A stretch of 64,000 bases of DNA from Charina bottae (GCA_023362775.1 JALMGJ010000004.1:49594298-49658297), one strand, 5' to 3'; shown: positions 10,232-22,691, counted from the stretch's first letter. The notes: generated by a model not told the origin, from the sequence alone. Translations and numbers: made by a program.

Positions 10232-11930
10232 ATTACTGCTATATCAAGAAATCATCTGATAGAGACATGTTATATGCATATTTTCTTATCCACTTGTGGC
10301 AATAAAGGACTAGGATGAAGTGGGTCAAGAGGTTCGATTCATTGACTAAGAAACATAATGTTGATCTAATGTGCACCTGGATACTTGGGCATAACACCTT
10401 CAAGAATGAATCACATTTTAAGAACAAGACCCTCATTGAAGCTCCTTTCTGCTTTTTATTCAATGTTACTATATACTCTGTTCGGCTGCAGGAAAGTTCT
10501 GAATCCAGAGGCAAATTAGGCTTCTCTGGAGATGTTTTTTCTGCTGTCCCAGGTAATGCATAATTCATTTCAAAGGGATCAGAACAAAGCTGGATTTCAT
10601 TAAGCCTTGTCAATTGCTACCCACTTGAAGGGTAGCTGAAAGGATGCTGTTGTGTCTAACTTAGAAATTAGTTATTACCTATCCTTTCCTGAGTATGGGA
10701 CTTGCTTAGATTAAGTTTTTCATTAAATTGGTGTTCATTTTTCACCATGTTGATTTGTATGTGATTAATTGTTATTACTATGATAAACACTGTTTGGTAA
10801 AGATTTAAACATTAGGCCACAGTTAACATTAACCTAGAGGACATTACAAATATTATGATTCCTCAGTTCTCAGATTAAAACATAGTGATTTTAAACTTGA
10901 TGTCCTTATATAGTGTAGAAAGCATAAATCTTTTTTCTTCTGTTAGCATTTACTTTTTTCTTATATTAGCATTTACTGATCTATCATTATAGGTCTTTCC
11001 TTTTCAGACTTTTCTAAATGTCTATTGAAATTCAAAGGAGGCTTAACATAGGTCCTGCTAAAATTGATAGGAAAAGCAAAGCTCAGTGAAATGAACACTT
11101 TGTAAATGTAATAAACTTTCCTTCAGTGAAGACTCTTTAATAACACTTTCTTTAAAAAAATAAAAGAACAGGTTTACACAGGAACCTACTGGTTTAATAG
11201 TTATATATTTGATTAAAATATGGATTAATTCACAAGTAGGAGAGATAAATGAGTGTGTTCTAACTGTGGGTGGCGTGGTAATTAAAAGTCCCCAAAATGA
11301 CTCTCCCTGACAGTTCATTAAGCAAAACAGTATGTAGAAAATGCCTTGTCATGTCTAATTACTACAGTTGCTTTCAGGATGGGATAGTGGCTGTATGAAA
11401 GCAGCAGGAAGGATCACCACAGGAACATTTTCTTGATAGTTTAGATTTATCCTCCTACATGATATGATTTAAGATCTGCATCTTGACTGGGGAGAGATTA
11501 AAAAGGTTAAACTGGGAACCCTTCAAAGAAAGGACAGAAAATTGCAGAGCTACCTTATACCAAGCAAACCACTGGATTTTCTAGTGCAGAACTATGATTG
11601 CAGTAGATAGGAACCTATTGCACCTGAATCTGCAGATAACTTTCAGGACACAAAGAAACAGATAAGTAGATTTATTTTTGCACAACTATGAAGCCATAAC
11701 AAAAGAATTGCAGCGACTGCTGTGCATCTCATGCAAGCGCTATTTATAACTATCGGTATTCATGCTTCTTGCCCTTCTCTTTCCTGTCTGATCTGTCTTG
11801 GGCAAGAGATACAGTTTAAATCTGCTCCTTGTTTTGATAATGACCTGATCTATTATCAGGTTACTTACTTTTGATACTGTAAGAACTTGGTTGCACAGAT
11901 ACTTGGGACTAAATTGAAATTTCTTGCTTC
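10232..11930. other. AT-rich sequence without recognisable feature
   Basis: Only chance ORFs (for example 10239-10613 minus, 124 codons, no recognisable family). No repeat termini were seen. Confidence 0.5.
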
Positions 11931-11938
11931 CTCTACCA

Positions 11939-12021
11939 CCAGTGTTTCTCAACCTTGGCCAGTGGAAGATGTGTGGACTTCAACTCCCAGAATTCCCTAG
12001 CCAGCAGGTTGAGAAACACTG
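11939..12021. mobile_element. hAT-type MITE, 83 bp
   Basis: Terminal inverted repeats read CAGTGTTTCTCAACC on the left and the complement (GGTTGAGAAACACTG) on the right. The 8-bp direct repeat CTCTACCA flanks them at 11931-11938 and 12022-12029. Eight-bp TSDs and CAGTG-type ends are the hallmarks of hAT-superfamily non-autonomous elements. No coding capacity. Confidence 0.85.
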
Positions 12022-12029
12022 CTCTACCA

Positions 12030-12773
12030 TTAAGGGTATTTCTACTTTGTATCAACACAGAATTAGTTCTGGATCTGTCAGATCAGATTATGTTGGCTTA
12101 TTTTAAGAACTGAGTTGGCTTTTTTTTTTTTTTACTTTGGTGCCAGCATATTTAAATCTGAAGCAAAACTGATGGGTTTTTTTTTTTGCAATGCTAGAAC
12201 ATATGTGCAGTCTGTTCTCCCATCGGTGGTATATCTTACCTTTCCCTGTTTGGATTCTGTGAAATACTTAGTTTTGGTATTTTACCACATGCTCACTAAA
12301 GCTGAGAAGCTTGAATAAATGGAATTTAGCTTGTTTCCCAAAAGAGTCTCTCCTATACAATCCTATTTATAAAAAAGGCAAACAATGCCCTTATAAGTTC
12401 GTCAAAAGATATCAGAATTTAGGTCCTAGATCATTTCTGATTTGTCAAGTAGACTCACTAGAACATAAATGGAACACTGTCCTTCATTGGACAAATCAAC
12501 TCCAAAGAGCATGACTTTCACTTATCCCCCACATTCTATAAAACTAAGGATTAGGTCAGCAAGGAGGAGAAATAAAGAAGACACAACAAAAGGGCCTGCT
12601 TATCAACATCCAAGCAGGAAGCCTGGATGATCTCTCTCCAACCAACCTTTCTGCAATCAACTATGAATATGTTGATTGATATGAACTTTTTCAAGGACAT
12701 AATAAGACATTTGTTTAGTTAAGTTTGACTTGTATTTGGAATTTTCTATGTGTAATAACTGCCTTTCTTTGTT
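12030..12773. other. AT-rich sequence without recognisable feature
   Basis: Contains two T-homopolymer runs near 12120 and 12177 and no recognisable element. Confidence 0.5.
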
Positions 12774-14076
12774 CTGTGTTGTTTATTCATTCAGTCGCTT
12801 CTGACTCTTCGTGACTTCATGGACCAGCCCACGCCAGAGCTTCCTGTCGGCCATCACCACCCCCAGCTCCCCCAAGATCGAGCCCGTCACCTCCAGAACA
12901 TCATCCATCCATCTTGCCCTGGGTCAGCCCCTCTTCCTTTGGCCTTCTATTTCCCTAGCATCAGCATCTTCTCCAGGGTATCCTGTCTTCTCATTATGTG
13001 GCCAAAGTACTTCAGTTTTGCCTTTAGTATCATTCCCTCAAGTGAGCAGTCTGGCTCTATTTCCTGGAGTATGGACTGGTTTGATCTTCTTGCAGTCCAA
13101 GGCACACTCAGAATTTTCCTCCAAAACCACAGTTCAAAAGCATCTATCTTCCTTCGCTCAGCCTTCCATGGGGAATACCATTGCTTTAACTATGCAGACC
13201 TTTGTTGTCAGTGTGATGTCTCTGCTCTTAACTATTTTATCAAGATTTGCCATTGCTCTCCTCCCAAGAAGTAAATGTCTTCTGATTTCCTGGCTGCAGC
13301 CAGCATCTGCAGTAATCTTTGCGCTTAGAAATACAAAGTCTGTCACTGCCTCCACTTTTTCTCCCTTTATTTGCCAGTTATCAATCAAGCTGGTTGCCAT
13401 AATCTTGGTTTTTTTGAGGTTTAACTGCAACCCAGCTTTTGCACTTTCTTCTTTCAACTTTGTCATAAGGCTCCTCAGCTCCACCTTGCTTTCAGCCATC
13501 AAAGTGGTATAATCTGCATATCAGAGATTGTTAATGTTTCTTCCAGCGATTTTAACTCCAACCTTGGATTCATCAAGCCCAGCACGTTGCATGATGTGTT
13601 CTGCGTACAAGTTGAGTAGGTACAGTGAGAGTATACAACCCTGCCGTACTCCTTTCCCAATCTTAAACCAGTCCGTTGTTCCGTGGTCTGTTCTTACCGT
13701 TGCTACTTGGTCGTTATACAGATTCCTCAGGAGGCAGACAAGATGACTTGGTATCCCCATACCACCAAAACTTGCCACAATTTGCTACAATCCACACAGT
13801 CAAAGGCTTTAGAATAGTCAATAAAATAGAAATAGGTATTTTTCTGAAACTCCCTGGCTTTCTCCATTATCCAGCGGATATTGGCAATTTGGTCTCTAGT
13901 TCCTCTGCCTTTTCTAAACCCAGTTTGTACATCTGGGAATTCTCGCTCCATGAATTGCTGGAGTCTACCTTGCAGGATCTTGAGCATTAACTTACTGGCA
14001 TGTGAAATAAGTGCCACTGTTCGATAGTTTGAACATTCTTTAGTGTTTCCCTTTTTTGGTATGGGGATATACAGTA

Positions 14077-16584
14077 TAAGACCATCGATTAATTTGATCC
14101 ACGATGGCCATAAAGATTGTCCCTCATCGTAGGCTCCAAGGAAGAAAACCAAGGTGTAAAATGAATACACTGGCCCTTCAAGATTCTACTAAATGAGCTT
14201 GCTTTCAATCAACTCTCAAGGAACATCTGCCTATGGAACCTCCTGAAAATGTTGAGGAACACTGGATTAAATTGAAGACTTCTATTATTTCAGCCTGTGA
14301 ACAAACTATCAGATACCAAACTAAGAGACATCAGGACTGGTTTGACGAGAATGATAGTGAGATTGAACATATTATTGACAAGAAAAGGAAAGCCTTCCGG
14401 ATATGGCAAAAAGATATTAACTGTGCTGTTAAGAAAAAAAATCTACGCCAGTGCAAAGGCAGAAGTCCAAAGAACTAGAGAACTTAAGAACATATGGTGG
14501 ATAAAAAAGCCCAAGAAATCCAACATTTTGCAGATGCTCATGGTTCACGGCTTTTTTAATGTCATAAAGGCCATCTATGGACCAACAAACTATGGTACAA
14601 ATCCCTTACGCTCAATAGATGGTACCAAACTTCTAAAGGACAAAGAGTGTATTGCACTGCACTAGAAAGAGCATTACTACAATCTCCTTAATTGTCACTC
14701 TACTGTGGCTGATGAAGTCTTCTTGCAAATCCCGCAAAAACAAATAAGAGATGAGCTTGCAGTACCCCCTAGTTTGGAGGAAGACAGTAAAGCCACTAAT
14801 CAAATGAAAAATAACAAAGCTAGTGGACCTGATGGGATTCCTGCTGAAGTCTTTAAAGAAGGCGGGCCTGAACTTACACAACAACTTCATAAGCTCATCG
14901 AAAAAATCTGGATGAGGGAGGAGATTCCAGCAGACTTTAGGGATGCCATCATTATCACTCTCTTTAAAAAGGGTGATAGAACAGACTGTGGAAACTATTG
15001 AGGCATCTCCCTTCTAGCTACAGCAGGCAAAATCCTCGCAAAGATCCTCGCAAACCGTCTCCTATCTATATCAGAAGACATCCTCCCTGAAACGCAAAAT
15101 GGCTTCCGCCCTTCCAGGGGAACAGTGGATATGATCTTCACTGCATGACAGCTTCAAGAAAAATGCAAGGAGCAAAACCGCCCTCTGTACATGGCGTTTA
15201 TTGACCTGACTAAAGCTTTTGATACTGTAAATCGTACTGCTCTCTGGACCATCCTTCTGAAAATTGGATGCCCTGATAAATTTGTGAACGTCTTGCAGCT
15301 ACTCCATGACGACATGATGGCAACAATCCTGAATAACAATGGCTCTCAAAGCGATCCATTTAAAGTGGAATCCAGCGTTAAACAGGGATGTGTTATTGCT
15401 CCAACCTTATTCGCTATCTTCATTGCTATGATTATACACCTTGTTGAAGAGAAACTTCCTACTGGTGTAGAAATTATATATCGAACAGATGGAAAGCTTT
15501 TTAATCTTAGTAGGCTGAAAGCAAAAAATAAGGTAATTACAACTTCTGTTATAGAACTTCAATATGCTGATGATAACATAGTCTGTGCACGCTCCGAGGA
15601 AGATCTTCAAACTATCCTAAACATCTTTGCAGAAGCATATGAAAAGCTCGGCCTCTCGATTAACATTAAAAAAACCAAAGTGCTTTACCAGCAAGTTCGA
15701 ACCAATCCCTCTGCAGCGCCATCAATCCAGCTTAAAGGTGTGTTACTAGAAAATGTCGACCACTTTTCTTATCTTGGCAGCCATCTATCTACAAAAGCCG
15801 ACATTGACGCTGAAATTCAGTATCACCTGAGCTCTGGGAGTATAGAATTCTCCCGAATGAAGCGTAGAGTGTTTGAGGATCGGGACATTCACAGGGAGAA
15901 CAAAATGCTTGTTTACAAAGCCATTGTACTACCAACCCTTTTGTATGCCTGTGAAACATGGACCCTCTACAAACGCCACCTCCAACTTCTTGAAAGATTC
16001 CATCAATGCTGCTTCCAAAAAATTCTGCAAATTACTTGGGAAGATAGGCGGACTAATGTTAGCGTAATAGAAGAAGTGAAAACCACCAGCATTGAAACAA
16101 TGATCATCCAACATCAACTTCGCTGGACCGGCCATGTTGTTCGAATGCCTGACCATCGTCTTCCAAAGCAGCTACTTTACTCCCAACTTAAGAATGGAAA
16201 ACGGAATATTGGTGGACAGCAAAAGAGATTCAAAGATACTCTCAAAGCTAATTTTAAAAAAATGTAATATCAACATTGAGAACTGGGAATCCCTAACTCA
16301 TGAGCGTTTCAATTGGAGGTCAGCCTTTATTAAAGGCGCTACGGACTTTGAAGAAGCACGAGTACAGGGCAAAAGGGAGAAACGAGCTAAACGAGCTAAG
16401 AGGAAGGCACGTCAGGCAAACCCTCATCATGACCGTCTTCAACCCGGAAACATATGCCCTCATTGTGGGAGGTTGTGCGGATCCAGAATTGGCCTTTACA
16501 GCCACTTACGGATCCACTGTTAAGATTTTACCCTTGGAAGACAATCTTACTCGGCTACGAGTGATCGCCAAGAAGAATACAGTA
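14077..16584 (+). mobile_element. Non-LTR retrotransposon with C-terminal C2H2 zinc finger, inserted into BovB
   Basis: A 5'-truncated APE-type LINE, different from BovB, CR1 and L1, inserted in the opposite orientation inside a BovB. ATACAGTA occurs at both borders (14069-14076 and 16577-16584) as a candidate 8-bp TSD. Coding similarity begins at about 14155. The family is distributed widely in animals. It resembles the Ingi/Vingi-like group of the I/jockey assemblage, but I place this only tentatively because the endonuclease is missing. Confidence 0.75.
14155..16523 (+). pseudogene. Reverse transcriptase plus zinc finger ORF of the inserted LINE, decayed
   Basis: The linker region (14155-14665) shifts frame at least once (near 14440-14470). 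From 14705 to 16267 a single RT frame is interrupted by two TGA codons at 14999-15001 (NY-GISLL context) and 15146-15148 (before QLQEKC), both probably CGA originally. RT motifs are AGPDGIPAEV-like (SGPDGIPAEVF here), FIDLTKAFDTVN at about 15192, KQGCVIAPTLFA, and an intact YADD at 15563-15574. After a 1-bp slip in an A-run near 16256-16262 the C-terminus continues to 16523. It includes a basic KREKRAKRAKRKAR segment and a C2H2 finger (CPHC, then HLRIH, 16455-16520). It is non-functional, but with few lesions for its length. Confidence 0.85.
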
Positions 16585-16636
16585 AATTGATTTTTTCCAA
16601 TCTGATGGCCGTTCTTGTGTTTTCCAATACTGTGTT

Positions 16637-17290
16637 CTCCCTATACTGTATTTTTCTTTTCTCAGTAAACTCCTTTTTATATCTAGACATTTGAATGTAT
16701 TGATTTTTATAAGAAAATTCTTAATTAAAACTTCCTTCATGTGCAAAACTGCACATTTACACAGCTATCTCTCACTGTATATTTTGGGATTGATAAAAGA
16801 AATAACATCTGGGCTTGGGATGAGAAGATTCAAAACACCTTCATTTCTGTTCTTCTAGAACTGGGCCAGAGGGAGAACTCCTTGGTAGAAGGGCTAAAAA
16901 CTCCCAAGCTGGAGAGCCTGGGAGGAGACATTCATTCTGACTGATAGGAGCCTGCCATAATTATCTTTTACTGGGGAACCCTTTGAAGAAGGACTCTACC
17001 AGTAAGACTTTTTTATCCCCACTTGCCAGGTTTGCAACAAGTTCAAACAAGCTGTTCTGCTGCAAAGCAGTTACTAGGGTGGGGAACCAAGTAACCTGGC
17101 ACCTTCCACTCCAGCTGATTTCTCTGCTGAAAGAGAATAAGAAAGCAGGCAGAAATCTTCTCAATTCTGGCCTGGGTTAATCTGTACCTTGGAAAAGTTG
17201 CAAGCATCAGCTAACAGCCGAAACAGTCTGGAGCAGAGGTGGACAAGATTTAGGTTTGAAACAGGAAGACAGCCTTGAATTTGGAGTGGG
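16637..17290. other. Sequence without recognisable feature
   Basis: A less AT-rich stretch (16800-17240) with no recognisable ORF or repeat end. It could be an old unclassified repeat. Confidence 0.4.
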
Positions 17291-17295
17291 TACTG

Positions 17296-17526
17296 ATAGT
17301 CAGTTTGGTGTAGTAGTTAAGGCATAAGACTAGAAACTAGGAAACCATGAGTTCTAGTTCCACCTTAGACATGAAGCCAGCTGGGTGACCCTGAGACAAT
17401 CACTTTCTTTCAGCCCTAGGAAGCAGACATGGGCAAACCACTTCTGAAATCTTGCCAAGAAAACTGCAGGGACTAGTCCAGGCAGTTGCTAGGACTCAAT
17501 AATGACTCGAAGGTACACACACACAA
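17296..17526 (+). mobile_element. tRNA-derived SINE (CA-tailed type)
   Basis: The head TTTGGTGTAGTAGTTAAGG resembles a pol III A box and TGAGTTCTAGTTCCACC is a decayed B box. The body contains CAGCTGGGTGACC, AAACCACTTCTGAAA, CTTGCCAAGAAAACTGCAGG and a CA-rich end. The same unit occurs at 52704-52930, which confirms a repeat family. Its 3' end (ACTCAATAATGACTCGAAGG) may relate to BovB but is weaker than in the other SINE family here. Confidence 0.8.
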
Positions 17527-19595
17527 ACACACAAAACTCTCCCTGTAGCTATCAGCTGGTCCTGAAATAATCCTTGCCTTTTCTGTGTCTTATAAAGTGG
17601 CTCTGTGGGTTGAAGAAAATATGAATTTAATTTAAGGAGGCATTAAGGAGTTGTAGCAATAGGATAGGGATAACAACTTCTTCCTCTATTATCATATTCT
17701 CCATGACCCCAATTCATATGGCATTATTTGTGGAGGATGTCTAATGTTGCTGGAAAACTTGTTTTCTGCAGCATTCTCCACATTCATATTCACCAAGTTG
17801 TAAACTACAGCTAGCTTAGAATAGTATACATGACTTAAGAAAGTCTTTAAATGCATTTGCCAATTCTCAGTGCTCTATTTTTCAAAAAGAACATTGTGAT
17901 TATCCCTATACTGCATAAAGGTAAGTATTTATTATAGGTAAGTCTTTATTATATTTAAGACTTGAATATCCCCCTCCCCAGATTGTAAGTTGTCAGGGTA
18001 ATGGCACAGTGATGGGATGGGAAGGAAAAAGGAAGCAGCTTGGTGATTTTTTAAATTCCCAGTTACTGTAGTCACTTAACCTTATGTTTGAGAAGGGCAG
18101 ATGTAATTGACAGCATTTGGTGGTCCCTTAGGAACATTCAACTGTTAGAAGATGAAGTGTACTGTAGAAATGCAGGTCAATGACTTTGTTGTAACCTTGT
18201 TTTATTTCATACTGATATCTCCTTGTTTTTAAACATACAGAAGTTCTGGATAATCTTGCATGCATTCTTTAACTTCTGAGTCTATTTCTACACTTAGTAA
18301 TATCAATCATAGATGAAATCAGATTTTAAGATACTTTATATATAACCTGAGAAAAGAAATCATAGGTGACCAACCTTTTCAGTATATAATATGGGGTACA
18401 CAGAAGGAGCCTCCCCGAAGATTGTCAAACAATTGGGCGTACCCTGGAAATGGTGAATTGCATCGGCTAATCCTTCTAACACCAGACCAAATCACAGCTA
18501 AGCGGACTGGACATGATAAAGAAAGAAAGAAGTGTGTAATATAAAAGTGGTACCGTATAATATAGTGACTATTATAACAATATAATACAGACCTGATATA
18601 TTTTAACTGAAATTCTTATTTTATGAGACATTGTACTGAGGTGGCATTATTTCACAGCTGTGGTACTCTCCAAAGAAGAGAATCCTAATCCATACTCTTG
18701 TTTGGAATGCTAATATTCCAAATTGTTTATTAGAGTAATAGAAACTTCATTCACCACTGGTCACCTAATTTAATTTTAAATCAGTACAAAATTCTACCTT
18801 CCAAAAGATATACCTCAGCTTGCATTTTTAGCAATCCTTAATTTAAGAATGTGTCTCACAAATTGACCTGGCTGACTCTCCAGTAGGAAAAAGCTCATCA
18901 GGAGGATGAGCTTATTCCCCATTGAGCTACCATGTGTTGACCTTCACAACTAACTACAAAGACATCTTTAACCTTGAAGCACCCTAAAATCGACTACACA
19001 TGCTGTTAATAAGTCCCATCTGTTACTACAGACATTCATAGCAAACAATGTAATGTGTGGAAGAGAAAAAAAACACATGATCACTATGAACTTAGGACCT
19101 TTTGCCAATCATAGATCCAGAGGACAGGTTCACAAGACCTAAGCCGCCTTCTTATATTACAGTGGTCACTACTACAGGCATATGTGGTAGTCAAGTTGGA
19201 AACAATATTTCTGTCTAAACAGAGTAACTAGGCTTTCTCTGGAAATCAGGAAAACATACTTAGTCCAACCAAACATCAGATCCACATCAAATATTACGGA
19301 ATATTAATCTCATCCAGTAATCTACTCCTGTAAGCAAAATGGTGCGTTGAAGTTTTCAGTTTCTGTTATCAAGGGCAACTGAGTCCATAATAATATAATA
19401 TTCTCAGACTTATTTGTGTTATTAGGTATTTTTTCTTGCAACAGGGCACCCTTTGCTCTTTTCCATAAATATTTAATTTTTATAGTTACATTTGAACATC
19501 TTTCGAATGTTCATAATTTTACTTCCTAAGCCTGTCCCATTTTTGTTCCTATTTTCATTTTTACAAACAAAAATTAGTATTTAATTATATATAGT
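17527..19595. other. AT-rich sequence without recognisable feature
   Basis: About 2 kb with no ORF of note and no recognised repeat terminus. Confidence 0.5.
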
Positions 19596-19609
19596 TATAC
19601 TTTAGATAT

Positions 19610-19814
19610 CAATTCGAAAGCATGCAAATGCAAGTAGATTAATAGGTACCACTTCGGTGGGAAGGTAATAGTGCTCCGCATGCGTCATGCCGGCCACATG
19701 ACCGTGGAAGCGTCTTCGGACAACGCTGGCTCTTTGGCTAACAAACGGAGATGAGCACCGGCCCCTAGAGTTGGACACGACTGCACAAATGTGCGGAGGG
19801 AGCCTTTACCTTTT
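19610..19814 (+). mobile_element. Sauria/Squam-type SINE, 5'-truncated, 14-bp TSD
   Basis: Only the body and 3' end of the SINE are present, starting at AATTCGAAAGCATGC and ending with GAGTTGGACACGACTGCAC and the CCTTTACC tail. TATACTTTAGATAT occurs at 19596-19609 and 19815-19828, a perfect 14-bp TSD. The tRNA-like head and its promoter boxes are absent, so this copy cannot be transcribed from its own promoter. Confidence 0.9.
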
Positions 19815-19914
19815 TATACTTTAGATATTTATTTTTATTCATATTGAAATATTTGTATACTGTCCAATCATGAGATTTTAGGGACTACTTGATGGACCAC
19901 TATCTCCCCTAGTA

Positions 19915-20322
19915 TCTGTCTGGCCACTCGATCCCACAGGATTTGTGTACTTCAGGTTCCTTCGATTAAACAATGTCATCTATTGGGACCCTGGAAGCAT
20001 GCCTTCCCAATCGCAATGCTTGCCCTCTGGAATGAAGTTTTCCCCAAAGATCTGGGTGGCTGTCAAGCCTACCGGTGTTTGGGAGGGCCTTGAAGACCTG
20101 ACTCTTCATCCAGGCCTTTGGCTAGGATGGGTGTAGCCCCTTCTGAGGAGTGGGTGGATGTTTTGTTGCTGGCCAGTTTTGTCATCTTTGCTTTCTGGGT
20201 TATCTTCTTTCATTGATACATTGTTTTATTGTTTTAACCACCCTGTTTTTTGTGAACCACCCAGAATGGTCAGGAATCAGGCAGTGTACAAATTAAATAA
20301 ATGTAATTAAATAAATATGTAC
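19915..20322 (+). mobile_element. CR1/L2-like LINE 3' UTR
   Basis: Key blocks in order are CTGGAATGAAGTTTTCCCC, GGGCCTTGAAGACCTGACT, CAGGCCTTTGGCTAG, a TTTTATTGTTTTAACC stretch, GTGAACCACCCAGAATGG and an AAATAAAT tail. This order is typical of the long 3' UTR of squamate CR1/L2-group LINEs. No ORF survives. Confidence 0.65.
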
Positions 20323-20519
20323 TGTGGTTTTAACTTATTAAACCTATTTTTAATGTCATGCAACATCATAGATGTCCTCCTTCTTTCAACCCTCTACTTG
20401 TCCTTAATATTAGCAACAGATTTTGGAGATGCATAAGGAGCTGCAAGAGGAAAGCACAACTGCCCTATCTTGCTTCTGCTGATTAGTTATTAGATTCCTT
20501 AGATTCCCTCAAGCAGGTT

Positions 20520-20935
20520 GGTAGATGGATGGATGGATAGATTCTTTATTATGGTCAACAACGGACCATAAAACACATTACCTACAGTATATAAAACCAA
20601 TATTAGTTATGAAATTAATTAAGTAAGATGTCAAACTGCTACAAATCTTACATGTTACATGACAAAATTTGGCCACACTTAAAGAAATAGAATCACTTGA
20701 GTCCAAAAATAAGAGTTGTAAATAAATCTGATCAGAATGACTAGAAAATTTGATTAAGTGTGGCATTCTCAACTCATAGTGGGTGTCAGCATAAAACAAA
20801 CAGAATAATAAATTATGTTTGATGGTTTCACTGGCTCCTTCTCTGCATGGGCATAATTTAGATTTAAATGGAATGCCCTTACATCTCCCCTCTAAAATGG
20901 CTGCTGGGAACACTTTGAACAGTACCACAGCTAGG
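20520..20935 (-). mobile_element. Non-LTR LINE 3' end with C-terminal ORF remnant
   Basis: The minus-strand frame 20578-20928 (116 codons) has GRCKGIPFKSKLCPC, ETIKHNLLFC and a hydrophobic LQLLFLDS segment. It shares the pattern GxxKGIP, LCPC, ETxxHxLLxC, SxxVA with the plus-strand copy at 24815. The 3' end (on minus) reads GACCATAATAAAGAATC followed by ATCC repeats. The Cys/His spacing suggests the zinc-knuckle region at the C-terminus of a LINE ORF2. The exact clade is not assigned. Confidence 0.65.
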
Positions 20936-20983
20936 GCCTTCTTGAGTCTGAGGACAGTTGATTTGACTTATTTCTATTAATAT

Positions 20984-21039
20984 AACTGCCCAGAGTCGTT
21001 GCTATATGAGATGGGCGGTGAAGAAATATGATTGATTGA
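20984..21039 (+). mobile_element. LINE 3' terminus remnant (CR1/L2-like)
   Basis: CTGCCCAGAGTCGTTG followed by GATGGGCGGTGAAGAAATAT and GATT repeats is a LINE 3' end that seeds the adjoining microsatellite. Confidence 0.55.
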
Positions 21040-21041
21040 TT

Positions 21042-21077
<36 letters not shown>

Positions 21078-21139
21078 CATACATACATACATACATACAT
21101 ACATACATACATACAGTACATACATACATACATACATAC
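21029..21139. repeat. Compound microsatellite (GATT)n(GATA)n(CATA)n
   Basis: A run of GATT units passes into about ten GATA units and then CATA units with one interruption (CAGTA). It probably grew from the tail of the adjacent LINE. Confidence 0.95.
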
Positions 21140-22619
21140 GGGGGAAATCAGTTTATGCAGCAATTCTTTCTCAAGTTCAATCTATTCTCAAATTTAAGCT
21201 ATTCTGATTAAATTTGAGGTTTCTGTACCTTTAATGGAATGGAAGGAGTTTTTATAAAGGTTTGTTGAGCTTCAGAAATGGCAAAAGATTATTGGAATCT
21301 CAGTTATGAATTTCAGTTGGAGACTAGTGACTTAGTAAATTGCAAATGAGAGCTTCCACTGCTCAATGAGACTAAAGTTTAACCTTCCAATTTGCTCCTA
21401 ATCTTGTTACAGCCCCCAAGGACATATTTGCCATAGAGGCAATTGAGGTTTCCGAACTTATCAAGGCTTAAAACAATATTGTGAGAAACAGTGTAAAGTA
21501 GCCATTATAAATTTCTTTCAAGAGTTTCAGGTTTAGGAAGAATATATGTAAGAGTGTGTGTCAGACCTGTCACTCAAATTCTCATTAGCTTCAAGGTCAA
21601 ATGATTTGACACTAATCATTTTGTGCAGAACTGCTTTTGTTTTGAACAGTGTGGGAGTTTCACATCTGTGTTCCCTTTAAGCTACTTTTAAAAGCATGAA
21701 GAAATTAGAGGGTCATTTGTAATTTGTAGTCATTAAGCTATTCATTTATAAAAACAAAAACAAATTATACCTTTCTCCCTCCTTTGTAGATTCAGCACTG
21801 CAAAAATTCTACCGCCAATAGGATGAGAACTTGAAGAGAATCAGCATTCTGTGAATTACTAGCATCTTTTTGTTATAACCTTAAATGAAATATGTATCAC
21901 ATATAGATTCCATTTATAAAACCTTACCAAATGCACATTATTGTGGCTCATTCCTTATTTTTACTATTTTTGCTAGCATTTTTAAAGTAGTTTGCGCTCT
22001 GCAATTTGTCTGAATAAACTAGAACAAACATGTTCATTAATCAAAAAGTTAAATTGACAGAGGATTCAGGAGCATAATCCAAGCAAAATCATGTATTTTC
22101 ACCCCAAACGATTTAACAGTTAACTTAAATACATGATGAAGATTGTAATTTCTCTATATCTACTCAAATGGAAGCATTACTGGTATTAATGTGGTTTACT
22201 TCCAGGTAAGCAAATCACTACAACCTGTATGCCTTTCATTTCCACCCTAGGATCATCCAGATGTTTTAGACCTCTTCATAATCCACCAGCCAGCATAATC
22301 ATTCGATGCTATAAAACAAGGATGGGGAACCTAATTATATCTCTCTGCATCACTTACCATTGGCTAAGCAAGCTGAGGTTGCTGGAAACTGTAGTTAAGC
22401 AATCTCTGCGGGACCACAAGTTCCCCAGCACTATTTAACACTGCCAATACATCCCAGCATGGTAACCAGCCTTTCTGTAACAGTGCTTCCCATAGCACAA
22501 ACCAGCACAAGGGAAAGTATTTTTAAAGATTTGATAGTGGCTTTTAATAAAAAAAAATTAAATTGGATGCCATGAGTGGCTTCTAAAAGGATGACTTTCT
22601 GAATTTAGTTCAGAGGTGT
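21140..22619. other. AT-rich sequence without recognisable feature
   Basis: No ORF or repeat terminus recognised. Confidence 0.5.
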
Positions 22620-22691
22620 GTTGTACGCCACCCAGACTCGCTTTTTATGAGATAGGCAGTCATATAAATGTGATTAACAAACAAACAAACG
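22620..22691 (+). mobile_element. Decayed CR1/L2-like LINE 3' terminus
   Basis: TTGTACGCCACCCAGACTCG, GAGATAGGCAGTCATATAAA and an AAAC-repeat tail match the general pattern of the other LINE ends in this window. It is only a short relic. Confidence 0.45.

Larger units (their letters stand above)
12781..16629 (-). mobile_element. BovB LINE (first lineage), 5'-truncated and split by a later LINE insertion
   Basis: The BovB 3' end begins at 12781 and aligns with the intact copy (45176-46501) to about 14076. The same element resumes at about 16585-16629 (equivalent to the stretch from about 46503), so 14077-16584 is a later insertion. CTGTGTT flanks the whole block at 12774-12780 and 16630-16636 as a probable TSD. 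The ORF is degenerate. About 36 bp are missing near 13168, AGA has become TGA at 13521-13523, and the catalytic YADD box reads YADY (Asp to Tyr at 13509-13511). This copy is older than the 45-48 kb one. Confidence 0.88.

Noticed and set aside
20931..21137. ORF reading MYVCMYV-type repeats
   Set aside because: Translation of the GATA/CATA microsatellite.
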